A DNA stretch of 64,000 nt from Aspidiotus rigidus. Its lineage: Eukaryota > Arthropoda > Insecta > Hemiptera > Diaspididae. The DNA is taken from positions 2,356,001 to 2,420,000 of the forward strand of contig JAVHKY010000027.1 in the NCBI GenBank assembly GCA_035079385.1, read 5' to 3'. Below, piece after piece: positions 37,487 to 50,603 of this stretch. Every line of letters starts with the position of its first letter. Position 1 is the stretch's first letter. The translations under genes were made by a program, and so were the position numbers. The notes beneath the pieces were generated by a model, which saw only the letters and a list, made by a program, of their open reading frames with translations, ran no database searches and was not told the origin of the DNA.

Positions 37487-40400
37487 TCAGAATCGAACTC
37501 GTCGACGAGATTGATGTTTAAGTATTTTTTTATACGATTTCTGTTGGGCATCATATTGCTGGCGAATGCGTTCGTAATCAGCCTTAGAACGTACGTAACG
37601 AACACTTACCTTAAATATCAATCTTTGCATCGTCTCGTACTCATTAGCATCTCGAAAAACAAACTCTCCTTCAATGCTATCAGATTTATTTGCCTGAACA
37701 CTTTTTATCAATGGAAAAACCATTTGTTTCCAACGGGTTGGTTCTTCGTAAGGAGCTGTTGAAAGGGTCACTTCTTTGTGACATTTGCAAAATTTAATTT
37801 CAAAGAAAAAAACAAAAGCGTCCACGAAGGAGCTCATTTGTGCGGTCAAGAGAAACTGATTCGTAAAATTGTAGTTATCACTACGAAACGTTTTGAGGTC
37901 AATTTTCCGCAATCGGTAAGCATTGGTTCGAATCTGAAATTAAAGAATAATGGTACAAATATTTCATGACGCGTAATCGCGAAATAAAAATGAGAAGAGA
38001 TTCAAACTTCTACTCGTAAAGTTTAAATAGCCAGGTTCAAAAAATCGAACTCATACAAACCCAGCGTCTGGAACTCGTACTCACCTTATTTTCAGGTACT
38101 ATTTCCTCCTTCAATGGGCCAGATTTAAAGTAAGCTTCTCGTTCGACTCTCGTGGAATGTCCATAATCTATACCCGTTATAATCAATTCAAGGCTGTGGG
38201 GTACCATAATACCTCTCGGATTTAAAAACTTGTCGCGAGCCTTCAGCAGTCGCGACAATAATTTTTTGTCGTAAAGTAAATATCCCATATACTGTGACAT
38301 TATAATATCTACTTTGTCAATACCGTCGGGTAATGATACAACATCGTCGATGTGTTTTTTTATCACTTCTATGTTTTGAATCTTATTCGTGGCAATAATC
38401 TTTAAAAGGGATTCGGCCAGATAAGATGCCTCTACCGCGATAACTTTCTTTGCGTACTTCGAGACTACTGTCGATAATACTCCAAGGCCGCAGTCAACTT
38501 CTAAAACAATTTTATCCTGTAAAATGATATTAAAAATACATTAAAAGGTAAACTAAATACTTGGAAAAAAAAGTTGAGCAAGAATGAAGGAAAAATAAAT
38601 TAAGACGTAAATAATCGTAAGGGTCACACTGTTCTCGCCTCTCATACTTTAAGAGACGAGGCACGATTCTAATTTCAAAGGTATCTCCATTTTGAGGAGA
38701 GGATATTGAAAGGAAAAAAGGGGAAGACCTCAGAGGTTAGTAACATTACGAAATATATCAAGAATTTAGATTTTCAAGTCTGATTCCATACACATCTCGG
38801 CTATTATTCGTCATCAGAGTTCTGATTTTCTCGTTTTTCCTGTCATCATAGGCTGCCAGTCGTTCGTATTTTTTCGCCTTCAATCATCTACAGTATTTTA
38901 AGCGTACTTCAGTCCTTCGACCATAATCCCGAAGCTTCAATCAGCGTTGATAATCACAACTAAGAGTATTGAAATGTTCGCGTTCACATTTTTGTAATTT
39001 TCAATGGAATTTATTTGTGGAGGCGAAAGCTGATGGTTTCATATTCAAGGAATTAGGGAGTTTGAATATTTGCATTAAATCAGAGGGTGATAAAAGTTTG
39101 ATTCAACGGAAGAGTATATTTCATCCATCCTTTAGTCATTACAGGTTCATTTGCAGCAATTCATCTTAAATTTCAATTAGTTATTTTAAATATTGTACAC
39201 CAATAGTAATATGTTCAAATTAAAAAGGATGACATTTTATTTTGAATTTTCCTCTCCATTCATTCCGAATTGAAAATCACGATTTCGTTTTTTGCAAAAA
39301 TTCATTATTGGATGGCTTGGAATAAATTACTCACTAAGAGGATAGTTTGTCTTCACATGACTAAACCTTTTATATAAAATTTGTTATTCTTCACTGGTGT
39401 TCGTCTAATATTGAACCAACTTTTCGAGAAATTCACAAATTAAAAAATACTAATTTCTTCAAGACTTAAGCCTTACAAATTTGATGGAGGTACATAGACA
39501 GTTATATTCCAATATAAAGTTAATTTTTCTTTATACTTATGATGCAATTTTTTATGCCTTTTATGCTATATTTCGAACTTTGCCAGATGTTTAGATCATT
39601 TCATTATTTACGTTCCAAAATACACAACTAACTGATTCAAAGTAACGATAGATCACTTCACAAAATAATCTACAAGCTAGTTGTTCAAGTTGAATATTGG
39701 TATCAGGAAATTACACCATTGTAACGTAAAGAAATCCAATGTCAACCGATGTTATCTGTATTCTCATTACTTACGATCATACCACGTAGTTCAACAATTT
39801 TTTCTAATAATTATAGTTCTCGATTTTGTTACTGTCGATAAATTTTCCGGATTCATAATAATTTTATAATTTCCTATTTATTTATATTTTTATATTTTAG
39901 AGAAATGTTGAAATCATTCACGAAAGTCAATACATGAATTCCATATAATAAATTGAAATGTTGATTTATTTACGTGTATTGTAAAAGTAGACTGTGTTAA
40001 CATTTTGTAGCTTTTCTTTTTATTTCTTCGACAAAGTTACCTACACATTCCAATCATTTTTATTAACTAGATAATAACAATAATCGTATCGAAACTGCTA
40101 CGTTTTTCAAAGAAAGAAAAAGACGCATATCAGTGTCTAGTTGCGTGTTCAAGGTTTTCCAGGAACAAAATGAATAATCATTCTCTTCGATGATTAATGT
40201 TTTTTTTTACATTTAGTATCAGAGACCAAGTTTCAAAAATAATCAAGACCACAAAATCGAACGAAAGTTGACTTTGTTTCCAATTTCACAAACATTTTCG
40301 TCTACGAGCTTGAGAAGTGAATCAAATTCTTTACATAATCAAAAGGCAAACGAACTTTTCGACGATACTGATGGGTTTGTGTGCTCTGCCGTGAATGTGT

Positions 40401-41412
40401 AACTGCTCTGGCTGATCGGAGCTCACAATTACGCTGTCGAGCGTTCGTGGCTAGATGCCAAAATTGAAATATTAAAATATATAATAGGTGTTCCAGTGTC
40501 AACCCCCAGTCTCATCTAGAAGACTATTGCTAGCGGTTGCACAAACGCAATACACTTGATTCACTCCTTGCCAGACGACTGAGGAGTGATATACACCTAA
40601 CTCGCCACTCGCCATTGACAATAATTATAACAAAGATATTTCGTATCTTCTACTTCACAAGACTGTTACTACGAACAGTCGCTTGTTTCTGGGAAGCTGG
40701 CCTCCTCGTCTTCTGGGTAATGCTAACAGGCTCACACGCACACACACAGCGCATACTATAACGGCGTTCAGAACTCTCGAAGGCGCTTAAAAGAGAGAGA
40801 AAAGAAGAACGATACAGAGACGAAATAACGTATTCTCAAGTTTTTAAAACATTTTTAAAATACGAAAGTACATTTCGATTCTATTGCGCAAATTTGATCA
40901 ATTCTTTCGTCATGTAAGTTACCAAATAAGAGTCCGTCCGCAAAAAGGACCAACGGAACATGAAAATTGCGATCAACAAGGGTGAAAGCAAACAAGCATA
41001 GTCTATTTTCGCAAATTTTATGGTCCCGAGATTAAAAACTATTGCATATTTTAAGGAAAACGACATGAATGATTTAGAAACTCGATTTGGAAAGAATTAC
41101 TTGATGATAATCTACCATTCTTAGACGAATCACCAATACTTTTATCGGCGAAAAATATTTTCGGACGAATGTGACGCACGTACAGATGTATGTTACATGA
41201 TTGGGAATCAAGATTTATCAAAATAATTTTACCTTGAATAAGTGTTTATTGTGCAATATGACGTCGGTGTGAAGACGTTTGAACAAAGGATCTCGAAATA
41301 GTTCCTGTTGCAGCTCCATCGTGGCGTAGTTGGAATTCAATCTATCGGCGTAAGCATAATACCAATTCACAGCGCTGTTATCCGGTTTGAATTCGTTAAG
41401 ATCATCGGCCAT
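37487..41412 (-). CDS. PRMT-like protein (arginine methyltransferase relative) with altered active site
   Basis: Three exons, 41412-41233, 38516-38085 and 37933-37487, all join at phase 0 with GT/AG borders to give 352 residues, about the length of PRMT1. Family features in order are YYAYADRL and HNKHLFK at the N-terminus, a SAM-binding motif I VLEVDCGLGVL (64-74), post-I VIAVEAS (85-91), the double-E loop region MSQYMGYLLYD (133-143), KARDKFLNPRGIMVP, and the C-terminal barrel with PTRWKQMVF. In active type I PRMTs the loop has two Glu residues; here they are Gln135 and Asp143. The first Gly of motif I is Asp, and the THW loop reads T-R-W (270-272). It may be a pseudoenzyme or a diverged member. 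The tail is Lys/Arg-rich (ending SRRRVRF). Intron 1 is 2.7 kb. Confidence 0.88.
38517..41232 (-). other. Intron 1 of the PRMT-like gene
   Basis: This 2.7-kb intron has a GTAAAA donor and an ACAG acceptor. Short CA- and AT-rich repeats are present (for example 40731-40750). No exon or embedded gene was found. Confidence 0.75.
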
Positions 41413-44400
41413 GATATTGTTGCACGTGAACCTTTATCTACAATAATACAAAATTTAGTCAAATCAAACAAATATGAATCTATAGTACATAAATTAATTT
41501 GAGCTACAATCGGGAACGATATGGTATGAGTACTATTACAATGCAGTATCAAAAATAATATTTCCGATCAGTACAGATTAAAATGATGATATGATACACA
41601 CGAATCGTCAAAGTCCTCATGCTCAAATATATCGATATCGGTAGTTTAAGATGACATGGATGACACTGTAACAGTCTAAGGTGGATTTGTCGAAAATGAA
41701 ACAATCAAGACGTTCTATCCAACTACACCTACCTATAAAATACAAAGTATATCAAATGTACGAGTTCTTCTACGCAAGTACGAGTAGGTATTGATAATTT
41801 ACGAAGACTCGTAGATGTTTCGATTGAAGTAGCCGCTACAACGCTGGTGTTCAGCAACAATTTTACGCTCTCTCGAGAGTGAAAGACACGTTTCAACGTA
41901 GCCTTATCTTTGGATGGCGCAAACAAGAGAGAATAATAAAACAGTATGATGACGCGGTCCCTTGATACGTTTACACGTATTACCTGAACACCTGAATCAC
42001 CAAACGACATACCGTAGCAAATTAGTGTTTCACGCAGGGTCCCACGTCTCAACTTTCGAATTTGCGAGCGAACACGAAATAATAAAAGGCGTCATGTCGT
42101 GAATGCATTCTTAACCGGCTGAGCGGTATCGGTTCATCGCCAGGAAGCAACATCCTACAAAATATAGCAAGATCAATCATCTTTATTGAAAGTGAGAAAC
42201 AATTGTTCACAGTCAAATGTGTCACTTGACTACAGTCATGTCGTTAATAAATACAAAGTATTTAATTACAGAGCGATCACCCGGTCTACAATCCTGTCGC
42301 TACAAGAATCACGTGTGAATACAGGACATAGAACGACGATTTTGGTAAGTCTCTAGCCACGGCCTACTTTATATAAGGCCGGAATGTAGCGAAGTCACAA
42401 CGTTGCACTCTAAAATCAGTGGATACAGGTTTATACATGGACGCTTGTGGGAAAAAACGAAAAAAATTCAAGTATTTTGATTCGCACGCTAATAAAACGC
42501 GGTTTTCGGAAAAAACGAAGAGAATATAACTTGAAGAGCAAACGATTTTCTGTTTTTTAAGCCCAATTTTAGTAAAATTGGTGCAGTACAAGTGCAGTTA
42601 TCATCGTTTGAAAATTAAAAATCAGATAGGAGACGAAGTGCGGTACACGTACACCGTGGTTACACCGCACCGATGAACATGAACCACCCCGAAACATCTA
42701 TGATAAGAATCCACTGCGCGCTGTTGTCATTTTCTGCATTCCGGCCTTATATAAAGTAGGCCGTGCGCTAGCGCCTCATGAGTCATGGTAGATGATGATA
42801 ACAGAGATTGCTCAAACTACTGAAAGCTTTGCGCTGCGCAAACTTCCATAGCAAGTAGCAATAACATAGGGCATTAGGTTAGCACGGTGTTCAGTTCAGT
42901 GCGTTTACAAATCGCCAGTGTTGAACGGCTCCCGTGGAGTCAATACAGACAAACTTTGCATTATTTTGCTTTGCATTTATCTCAAGAAATTATTTGACTT
43001 TGAAAAAAAGAAAAAAAGAATTACATCTATCTAGCATACAATTTTCTTTCAAATGTGCGTATATTTTTAGCTAGTGTGCTTTCAATACTCGTCGAGATAT
43101 TGTAAGCGTATCAGGATTATAAGAAGAAGGAAAGAAATTCAAAGTTTAGGTTGTATAGGAAAGTCAAAGGATAAGAAAAATAAAGAGCATCAAAATATAA
43201 TTGCTAACAAGAACTTTTTTGTCGTTGTTTACATGTATAAAATACCTAGTTCTCACCAATATTTTTCTTCTTGTCTTCATAAAACGACAAGTGGAACCAA
43301 AGTAGAACATCAAAACGTGAAACGTTTTGCACAAAAACTATACGGGTTTAAATCTTTGTATAGAAAATGTCTGTTCGGTAAGAACAGAGAATTATATAGA
43401 AGAAAATAAGAATAGTTCATAATAAGGGCGCTTTACTGCTTGATTAGAGGAAAACACTGCATCTATTATTGTACGTCATATCACTTAGAAGGAAAGAATC
43501 GATTTTGATTATTAAATGAAATTAGGCGCGCTTATTGTTTTGACCTGCAAATATAATAATACCGACCTGTAAATAAATCTGATTAGTTCGCATTCAAGAA
43601 TTCATGTGTTCGAGTTCTTATTACTTTTCGTGTTCCAATTTTCTTTTTGTCTTCTTCTCGGATGACCAGAGATAAAAGTTCAATCAGTTTTTCTTTTGGA
43701 TCTTGACCTGTAGCAGGCACGTTGCTTCGACCGGGAGCGTACTATCAATATTATACTGACTACCGCTCTTACATAGGTATGTAAGTCTGAGCCTTATCTA
43801 AGAGTAGGTAGCCAACGACAAGGAATCCAACAGACCTAATCTCAGTTTTAAAAGGATTACTTAGTTCTCAATTTGGGATCTTCTCGTCCGAATTCTAATG
43901 GGTACGGATATCTCTCAGTTTTGCAACACACGGATGGGGCGTAAATTCTGAATCTGACAGCGCAGAAAATATGACAACTTTTATTTCGGACTTTGTATGA
44001 TGTAGAAGTTTGGCTATCCTCCAGTGAAGAAACCTACGGGGGGGGGGGGGTTATTGTATCCTGCAAAAGAGACTGCCTGTAAGACGGATGTTAATAAAAA
44101 TATAAAGACCATTTCCAAGTTGAAACCTAATTCGCTAAGTGATGCCTCGAGATCGTATAACAGAGGATGAGGGTATAATAATATGAATTCTGAAACTGAT
44201 GGCGACGGCGAAGACTACACGCAAAAATCTTGAAAATATAATTATCTAACATTTATTAATGAAAGGGGTAGTTATTAATCTTTTTAAGAAGTAAGCATAA
44301 TATACCATCAGGAGATAGGATGAGCTACAATTTCTGAAATTTAAAGCATAAATAATTGAGATTTTGGTACCTATGTCTGACTCAAATTTCAGCATATAGG

Positions 44401-44672
44401 AGTTCAAGTATAACAGGCCTATTTTAGATCATCTAGGTAAGTAAAGTCATCTCGGTATAGGTAAGTACCTACTTCCCTAATCAATCGTCATTTTTCCATC
44501 AGTTATTGAAAGCTTAAGTTATTATATCCATAGCAACCTACGGATGCTAAGTCTGAGGGAACATTTTTCAACATGACAGACAAGAATGACATCATTAGAA
44601 TTGTATACAATTTTCTCTTCTTTTCTTTTTTCTTTTTTTTCAAGCGGAAACCAGATTATTATTCATATTGCT
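41413..44672. other. Gap without a supported gene
   Basis: It contains the upstream region of the PRMT-like gene, an inverted-repeat element at 42358-42765 and a G13 run at about 44038-44050. A 111-codon plus-strand frame at 43074-43409 is basic and has no recognisable domain, so I do not call it. Confidence 0.5.
42358..42765. mobile_element. MITE-like palindromic element, 29-bp terminal inverted repeats
   Basis: CACGGCCTACTTTATATAAG continuing to GGCCGGAATG at the left end is matched by its exact complement at the right end, 408 bp apart. Flanks are not clearly duplicated. There is no coding capacity and the family is unknown. Confidence 0.75.
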
Positions 44673-46803
44673 TTAGGCAGTCTGCATCACATTGTAGTGT
44701 TTGTACATTTTTTCGTGCATTTGATGATCTTCTTCGTTCCAATTTTCTTGTTGTTGCCGAAGATACTCCTCATGTCCTTGATAATCGTCTGGCATTAATG
44801 GTATGTCATAAAGTTCGTCCAATTTCTTACATACTTGATCATACGTTCGCTCTACTTCATCAGCCACATCACTCGCCGACTTATTTATATTATTAAATAC
44901 ATCGCTGCTGTACTCATTTTTTGCCTTCTGTAACTTTTGCATCAGTTCGGAAAGTCTCGATTTTGCCACACGCAAAGTCCATCTGTCCGCATGCTCCAAA
45001 GCATAATCAAAGGTTATTTCTATGAAAGAAACGATGAAAGTATTTTGGCTCAATTTTTCAGAAAAAAATTTCTTTTCACAACACTATGGTAAAAAGTAGC
45101 TTTTTTAAAATACTTTGCGATAGGTAGGTACTTTTCACACATTTGTTGTGAAAAGCATCTGTACTAAACTCGCAGCACAAGTAAAAAATGAATTCTCGTG
45201 CAATTTGCACCTGAAAGACGTTTTTTACTTTTTTCGCACCAAAAATGTGTAATATAATATTGTTGAACAGCGAGAAAAAAATATGAGGGTCGCGATCTTT
45301 ATTTTTCCGTCGAAAAATTTGTCTGAATTTTATGAAGGCAACCCATTTTTTCAAAACCGATATAATAGCTTTAAATTTTTGTCAGATTCAAAATATATCG
45401 GGAAAAATTTGAGGATGACTGTACAACGTATGTATATCTATCGTACTTGAAGGATTTCTTTACGTTGGGAAGTGAAATATGTGCTATACATTTTGGTTGA
45501 TGGTTAAACCGTCTGTAGGCGGTTTACTGATGAAAATTGTTCTTATGAAAATTTTCAATTTGACTGAAATAAATCAAAATTGCCTCATCATGTAAAGTTA
45601 AATTTTTTTACGAAAATGATAAGCAACTTTCAACCCTTTCAACGATCTCTTTACTGACGGCTATATGGGTGGACCAGAAAAATGTTACCAGTTATAAATG
45701 GGAGTTTGCGTTAAATTCATTCCAGTGCAAAAACGCGAAACGTTAGATGTACACTTAGAATCTACAAAATTTGTATCTCAATTATATCTCCAATTTGCGC
45801 CCCTACTCAACTTTCTAGGACTTTTTTGAGTCGAGTTATGGATCAAAATGTGCCAAAAAGAGACAGATTTGCCCAAATGATTAAAAATTGAAAATCGTTT
45901 TCAAACTTCCATATTTTACTTGATTTGAAAATAAAATGTAACGCTGATTCCGAAAAAAATACCTGAACACCCTTATGAAGCTTGAAAGTGGGGGAATTTT
46001 CAATTTCTTATTTTAGAAATTCTACAAATTGGTCAATTTTTGACATATTTTGGTCCATAACTTGGCTCAAGAAAGTCATAGTGAAAGTTGAGTAGTGGCG
46101 CAAATTGGAGATAAAATTGAGATACAAATTTCGTAAATTTGAAGTGTACATCTAACTTTTTGTGTTTTTGCGCTAGAGTAAATTTAACGCAAACTCCCAT
46201 TTAACTGGTAACAGCGGTGAAACGTTTTCTTAAAGCCCCGTTCCCACTTTGAATGAAGAATTTCTTCAGATATCAGTACCTACCGCCCGGTTCATTGCTC
46301 TCGTCGGATACTTTATCCAATACGTCATCAAAATAATTGCTATCCTTATGGCACTCGCAATCACATCGCTTAAAACCTGTGTTTCCCTTTTGGCGAAGAA
46401 TAGGCAATCGATACTCTTTGTGATGATCAATTCGTCGAATTCCAGTCGTGTGATTCGCATAATTTTTTTGCGGGTGAAGATGTCTCACAAGTGCATTACT
46501 GTTACCTCTTTTTTCAGCGGGAGGAGTTCGATATATTCCAATATTATCTGTTTGATCAGTAGATGGAAGATGTACTCGACCATTTTGAACACTTTCGATT
46601 GATAAAAGAACTATACCTAAATAATTTTCGAACAAAAAAAAAAGAAAAAGAAAAAAAAAGAGTAGAGTTCAATTGAATGAGTGCGCGAAAACGCGAACAT
46701 TAAGAAAAAATATAACTCTGAGATATCGTTTTGGCAAAATGTGAATGGATTTGAACTTACAGAATATAAAACGATAGTTGAATGAATTCACGTAAGATCT
46801 CAT
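44673..46803 (-). CDS. Secreted protein A of the tandem array (3 exons, 240 aa)
   Basis: Exons 46803-46761, 46616-46284 and 45019-44673 join with phase-1 introns and GT/AG borders. The N-terminus (MRSYVNSFNYRFIFCIVLLS) reads as a signal peptide, split between exons 1 and 2. The middle (about 30-125) is polar, with many His, Asn and Arg and a short CDCECHKD cluster near residue 100. The last exon (from about 126) is helical and starts ITFDYALEHADRWTLRVAK, the motif shared by the array. It continues as a longer acidic coiled coil than in the paralogues. Intron 2 (1.26 kb) contains a 529-bp palindromic element. No known domain was recognised and the function is unknown. Confidence 0.72.
45684..46212. 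mobile_element. Fold-back element inside intron 2 of secreted protein A
   Basis: The first about 200 bases, starting GTTACCAGTTATAAATGGGA, are repeated in inverted orientation at the other end (TCCCATTTAACTGGTAAC), with a short unique centre. The two arms differ at scattered sites. There is no coding capacity. Confidence 0.8.
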
Positions 46804-47816
46804 ATTAGTTGAGCGGAAACAACTTGAATATGAGGTAGATTTTTAGAATATTTTTACCCCCTGTTTTATCTCGACAATAATTATTCCTCAAATGCGTGAC
46901 AGAGGAAGACGAAAAAAACGTGTACTACTGCCAAATAAGTCACAGTAGTCGCTTGTTCCTGCTCTACATTATACGCATATTTCTCGTAAGATGTACTTTA
47001 TCTACATTGTACAACAGTTACTGATAAAGCATCTCATCAGATTTGAAAACATTTTTATCGAGATTGACTATAAATGTAGAAAATGACGTATCTTACAAAA
47101 ACAGGTAAAGATGGGACGGGAGGGGGGGGGGGGGGGAGATGAGGAAGTTTCTTTTTAATAAACCGCTAGAGTTAGTGCCAGTACACAGTGTTGAAATAGG
47201 TAGGTAGTGTTCTAGTTAGACAATCATGTGTGTTAAAAAATGTTATCCTACGAGAAATAATTCTTATTCCCCTCCCTCAATTGTATAACCTATTCTCACA
47301 GTTCAGCAATTTATATACCTACAGTATCAATTTTGTAATTTATATTTTGGTAGGATTTTGAAACAACCAGCGCGCAAGATATACGCGTCAAAATCTTTCA
47401 ATACTTTTGAATTGAAGAGCGTCAACGCTCGGAAAATGTAGCTTATTTTGTCAATTTTAAGCAGATAGATGGGAGTATTATAACTTATTTATAAATATAT
47501 CCATCAAAAATTTTTCCACTGCGTGAACCTAGAAAATGAGACCTAATATGATTCAAACATTTTGGAAAACTGACACACAACGAGAGAGACTTTTTTTGTC
47601 CAGAAAGTGGACTATCACGAGAAAAACACTAAATCGCATTATTTGCGGAAAATTATAGACCATTTCATTTCGATAAAAATGTATCATTCGGTCATTCTGA
47701 TTTTAAAGAAGAAGAGAATAAGATCATAACATTGAAGATTTGAAACTAGAAGTCTAAAATTACATGAGAGAAAAAGTGAACCAATTAACACTAGAAAATG
47801 TTACTAAAGGAAAAAT
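46804..47816. other. Spacer between secreted proteins A and B
   Basis: No gene. A run of about 16 G residues lies near 47121-47137. This interval would hold the promoter of protein A, but no element can be assigned. Confidence 0.45.
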
Positions 47817-49697
47817 TTACACCGTTTCATATAGACGTAATCTGAGAATATGAATTGCATAGTGAATGAAATCTTCCAATTTATTTATGAACTCTGTACG
47901 TCCCTGTACATCAAAACCCGTTTCCAATTTTACCTTATCTGCGTAGTCGTCAAAAGTTTCCATAGTTTTTCTGAAACTATTCAATAACATAGACAAATCG
48001 AGCAATGCTGTGTGGTTTAGTCTGGATATCATCTCCGTGTATTCTTTGGGCACTGCACAAAAGCAAGAAAAATATTTTTAAGTGAAGTAGCAAAGAATTG
48101 AACACTAAAAATCCACGGCAGAAAACGACTTTTCGAAATTCCTCCACATCCTCCATGCGTGTACCTATAGCTTCAAACTGGTAATTTGTTCTAATCCCAA
48201 ATTCTTGGCACCCTCGCATATCTACGAATCAAGATTCAAAACTTTTCTCAAGTCTTCCTCTAGATATAAATGGCTCAAAAGTCAAAATCTTTTCAAGCCT
48301 CTTTCCTCATAAGTCAAGGTGAAATTCTAACAGAAAAGCTGTTCCATATTTTATCGAAATCGTGTTCTTAGGTTATACCGGAAATAATAGTTGTGAAGTG
48401 TTACCAGAGCGATCAGAAGGTCGTTTTGAAAGATCAAGGAGACAATGTTCGGATGTATGCAGTAGATGTGCTACTCTACAGCTTTTATGCAGCAAAAATT
48501 GATTTGTCAGTAAAGGATGGTGGCTTACTATAACACGATTACATAATATTATGCTACGAAGCGTACTACAAGTACCTAAGTACTTTCAATAATACTTATA
48601 CACAAAGATAAAATCGGAATTAGGTAATGATAAAAATTAATTGGAAAGGAAGAACGAACAATACGACGACTGGAATTTGTTTGTGTAAAATAACTTTTAT
48701 CTCTACCACATATCCATGTTTTAAGGCAGGACCGGATTCAAGGGGGGCCAGGGGCCCCCGGCCCTCCACAAAATAAGGTCCCCCTATTTTTATTAGTTTA
48801 TGTCCTTGAAACATCGTACGGGCAAAAGAGAAGCCCAAGACGTTGAAAAAAAAAAGAAAGAAAGGGCCCCACAATCCTGGGTGGACCTGGGTATTGAAGC
48901 TTCTAAATCTGGCCCTGGTTTTAGCTCAATCGATTCAAAGGAAGGTCGTGGAGAGGCGGATGAGATATGACCGCGCATTTGGTAAAATTGCTGAAGACTG
49001 CGCGCATTGTGCAATTGCCCGAATTCGGCGTAACAATACTTTATGCCCTATTTGTGAAGTTACTCAACTTGCGGTTGGACAGAAAAATTGCGCATAAACT
49101 TTCTACTGATTATTATAGAAATACCGGTACTCACACTCAGGATAGTTAAAATCATCTGACTTCACAGTGAGATCAACTGGGTGATAAAATTCATCATCAT
49201 CCTCCTCCTCGGAAACGCGTTGTTTTTGTTGTTTCTTTTTTTCTTTCTTCGTCGAATTTTTTATGTGAAAATTTTTTCCTCCCGATAAATCTCTTCTCAT
49301 GCGAACAATTTTCCTGGCGCCGTCGACACTGTCACCAATGTCTTTGTTCCTATCGAGATCATCCTCTGAAATATTTTTCAAATGTCATCTTTTAGATTTC
49401 TTTTCGCAATATCGTCCTTTCAGTTATTCTTAGTAACTTACTCTTTACCTTGACCAGTAATTATTAGTCTGCCCTCTTTGCTGCTTTCACAAATTTCACG
49501 TAAGTATTGATTGCTATCTTCATCAATCATCGACTTTGGACAAGTGGCTTTAATACCACAGAAAATGATACCTTGAAGAAAAAAGGCGCGTGTGAAAGGA
49601 TATCTATGCGTAGAGTACACTTAAGAGACTACCGTCCATTACAAACTAGGTATACCATAAAAACGTTTGGCTTACATATTATCAGCGTTGGATACAT
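47817..49697 (-). CDS. Secreted protein B of the tandem array (4 exons, 203 aa)
   Basis: Exons 49697-49676, 49571-49449, 49365-49135 and 48052-47817 are joined by three phase-1 introns. The first exon is only 22 bases and with the next gives MYPTLIICIIFCGIKATCPK, a short signal peptide. Residues about 49-125 are very polar, with a basic Lys run (STKKEKKKQQKQR) next to an acidic run (EEEDDDE). The last exon (LPKEYTEMISRLNHTALLDL on) is helical, carries the array motif at SRLNHTALLDLSMLLNSF, and ends LRLRLYETV. An alternative donor GTAAGT just past 49449 would break the frame, so the GTAAAG donor is preferred. Intron 3 holds a small hAT-like element (48727-48917). Function unknown. Confidence 0.72.
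48727..48917. mobile_element. hAT-like MITE in intron 3 of secreted protein B
   Basis: It starts CAGGACCGGATTCAAG and ends CTTCTAAATCTGGCCCTG, an imperfect inverted repeat. GTTTTAAG on the left and GTTTTAGC on the right look like a worn 8-bp duplication. It has no coding capacity. Confidence 0.65.
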
Positions 49698-50239
49698 CTT
49701 GAAAAGTTTTTTTTCTAGACTCACGTTAAAATATTTTACCCGAGAATCATCACGCGCTGATCTGTTTTTCTTACATACTTGCAGTTTGAACTGTGACCAC
49801 ATATTTCTCTCTATTGAACGCTCCTACTAACCACACCAATGGATGCGATGCGTTTCTTTTTTATCGATTAATTAGATTCATAAGTTGAGGAGGAGCCTAT
49901 ATTCTTATAATCAAGGTTACGATATTGAATACCTAATCTGAATTTCACTACTGAGAAACAAAAGAAGAGTATCGAATAGAAAAATTTTTCATGAGTATAC
50001 CATCCGCTGCGAAAAATGTTGTCAATGGCATAATAATGCCATTTTTGCAACAAATGACACAATATTGCCATTTTTAAGCGCTCTGATTGACTAAATTTTA
50101 AGAAGTAGGTGTGGTCAGTTGTACTGTCAAAGATTTAACACAAAATGTCAGCCATATGGCATCAATTTTTCCCGGCAAGCAGTGATACCCATGCAATCAC
50201 TTCATATCGTTCCACAATAACGATGGGTAGTCTGCAATT

Positions 50240-50603
50240 CTGCCGTACAAAGTGAGATTGACGTATATCGGAAATACGAATCTAGAAAAATGGTTCTTCT
50301 GGCGGATTTACCTACGAGTGTGTGCGTGTGTGCTCCGTCTGTGAAATCATTCAAAAGTGGATATACGTCCTATTCCTTTGTCGGCAAATGGGACGTATAT
50401 CCACTTACGTGAATATTAGTGAATATCTCTAAAACTAATACCGTTAACAAAAATTTAAAGCGACCATCGGATTCTTAGATAAAAATATTAGAAATCGTGA
50501 AATTTGCAGGATTGTAGAATAATTTTTTCGTTCATTTTGAAAGCAACATATCATTCTCCGAATCGTTGTTTTGGATATACGTCCATCTCACTTTGTACGG
50601 CAG
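50240..50603. mobile_element. MITE of the CTGCCGTAC family, 4-bp target duplication AATT
   Basis: The left end CTGCCGTACAAAGTGAGATT and the right end are inverted copies, continuing through GACGTATATC. AATT flanks both sides (50236-50239 and 50604-50607). A second palindrome, AGTGGATATACGTCC facing GGACGTATATCCACT, lies in the interior. No coding capacity. Confidence 0.75.

Noticed and set aside
43074..43409. 111-codon basic frame on the plus strand
   Set aside because: No domain, no signal peptide and no supporting exon; AT-rich chance frames of this length occur throughout.
44573..44896. 107-codon plus-strand frame
   Set aside because: Antisense of the last exon of gene A.
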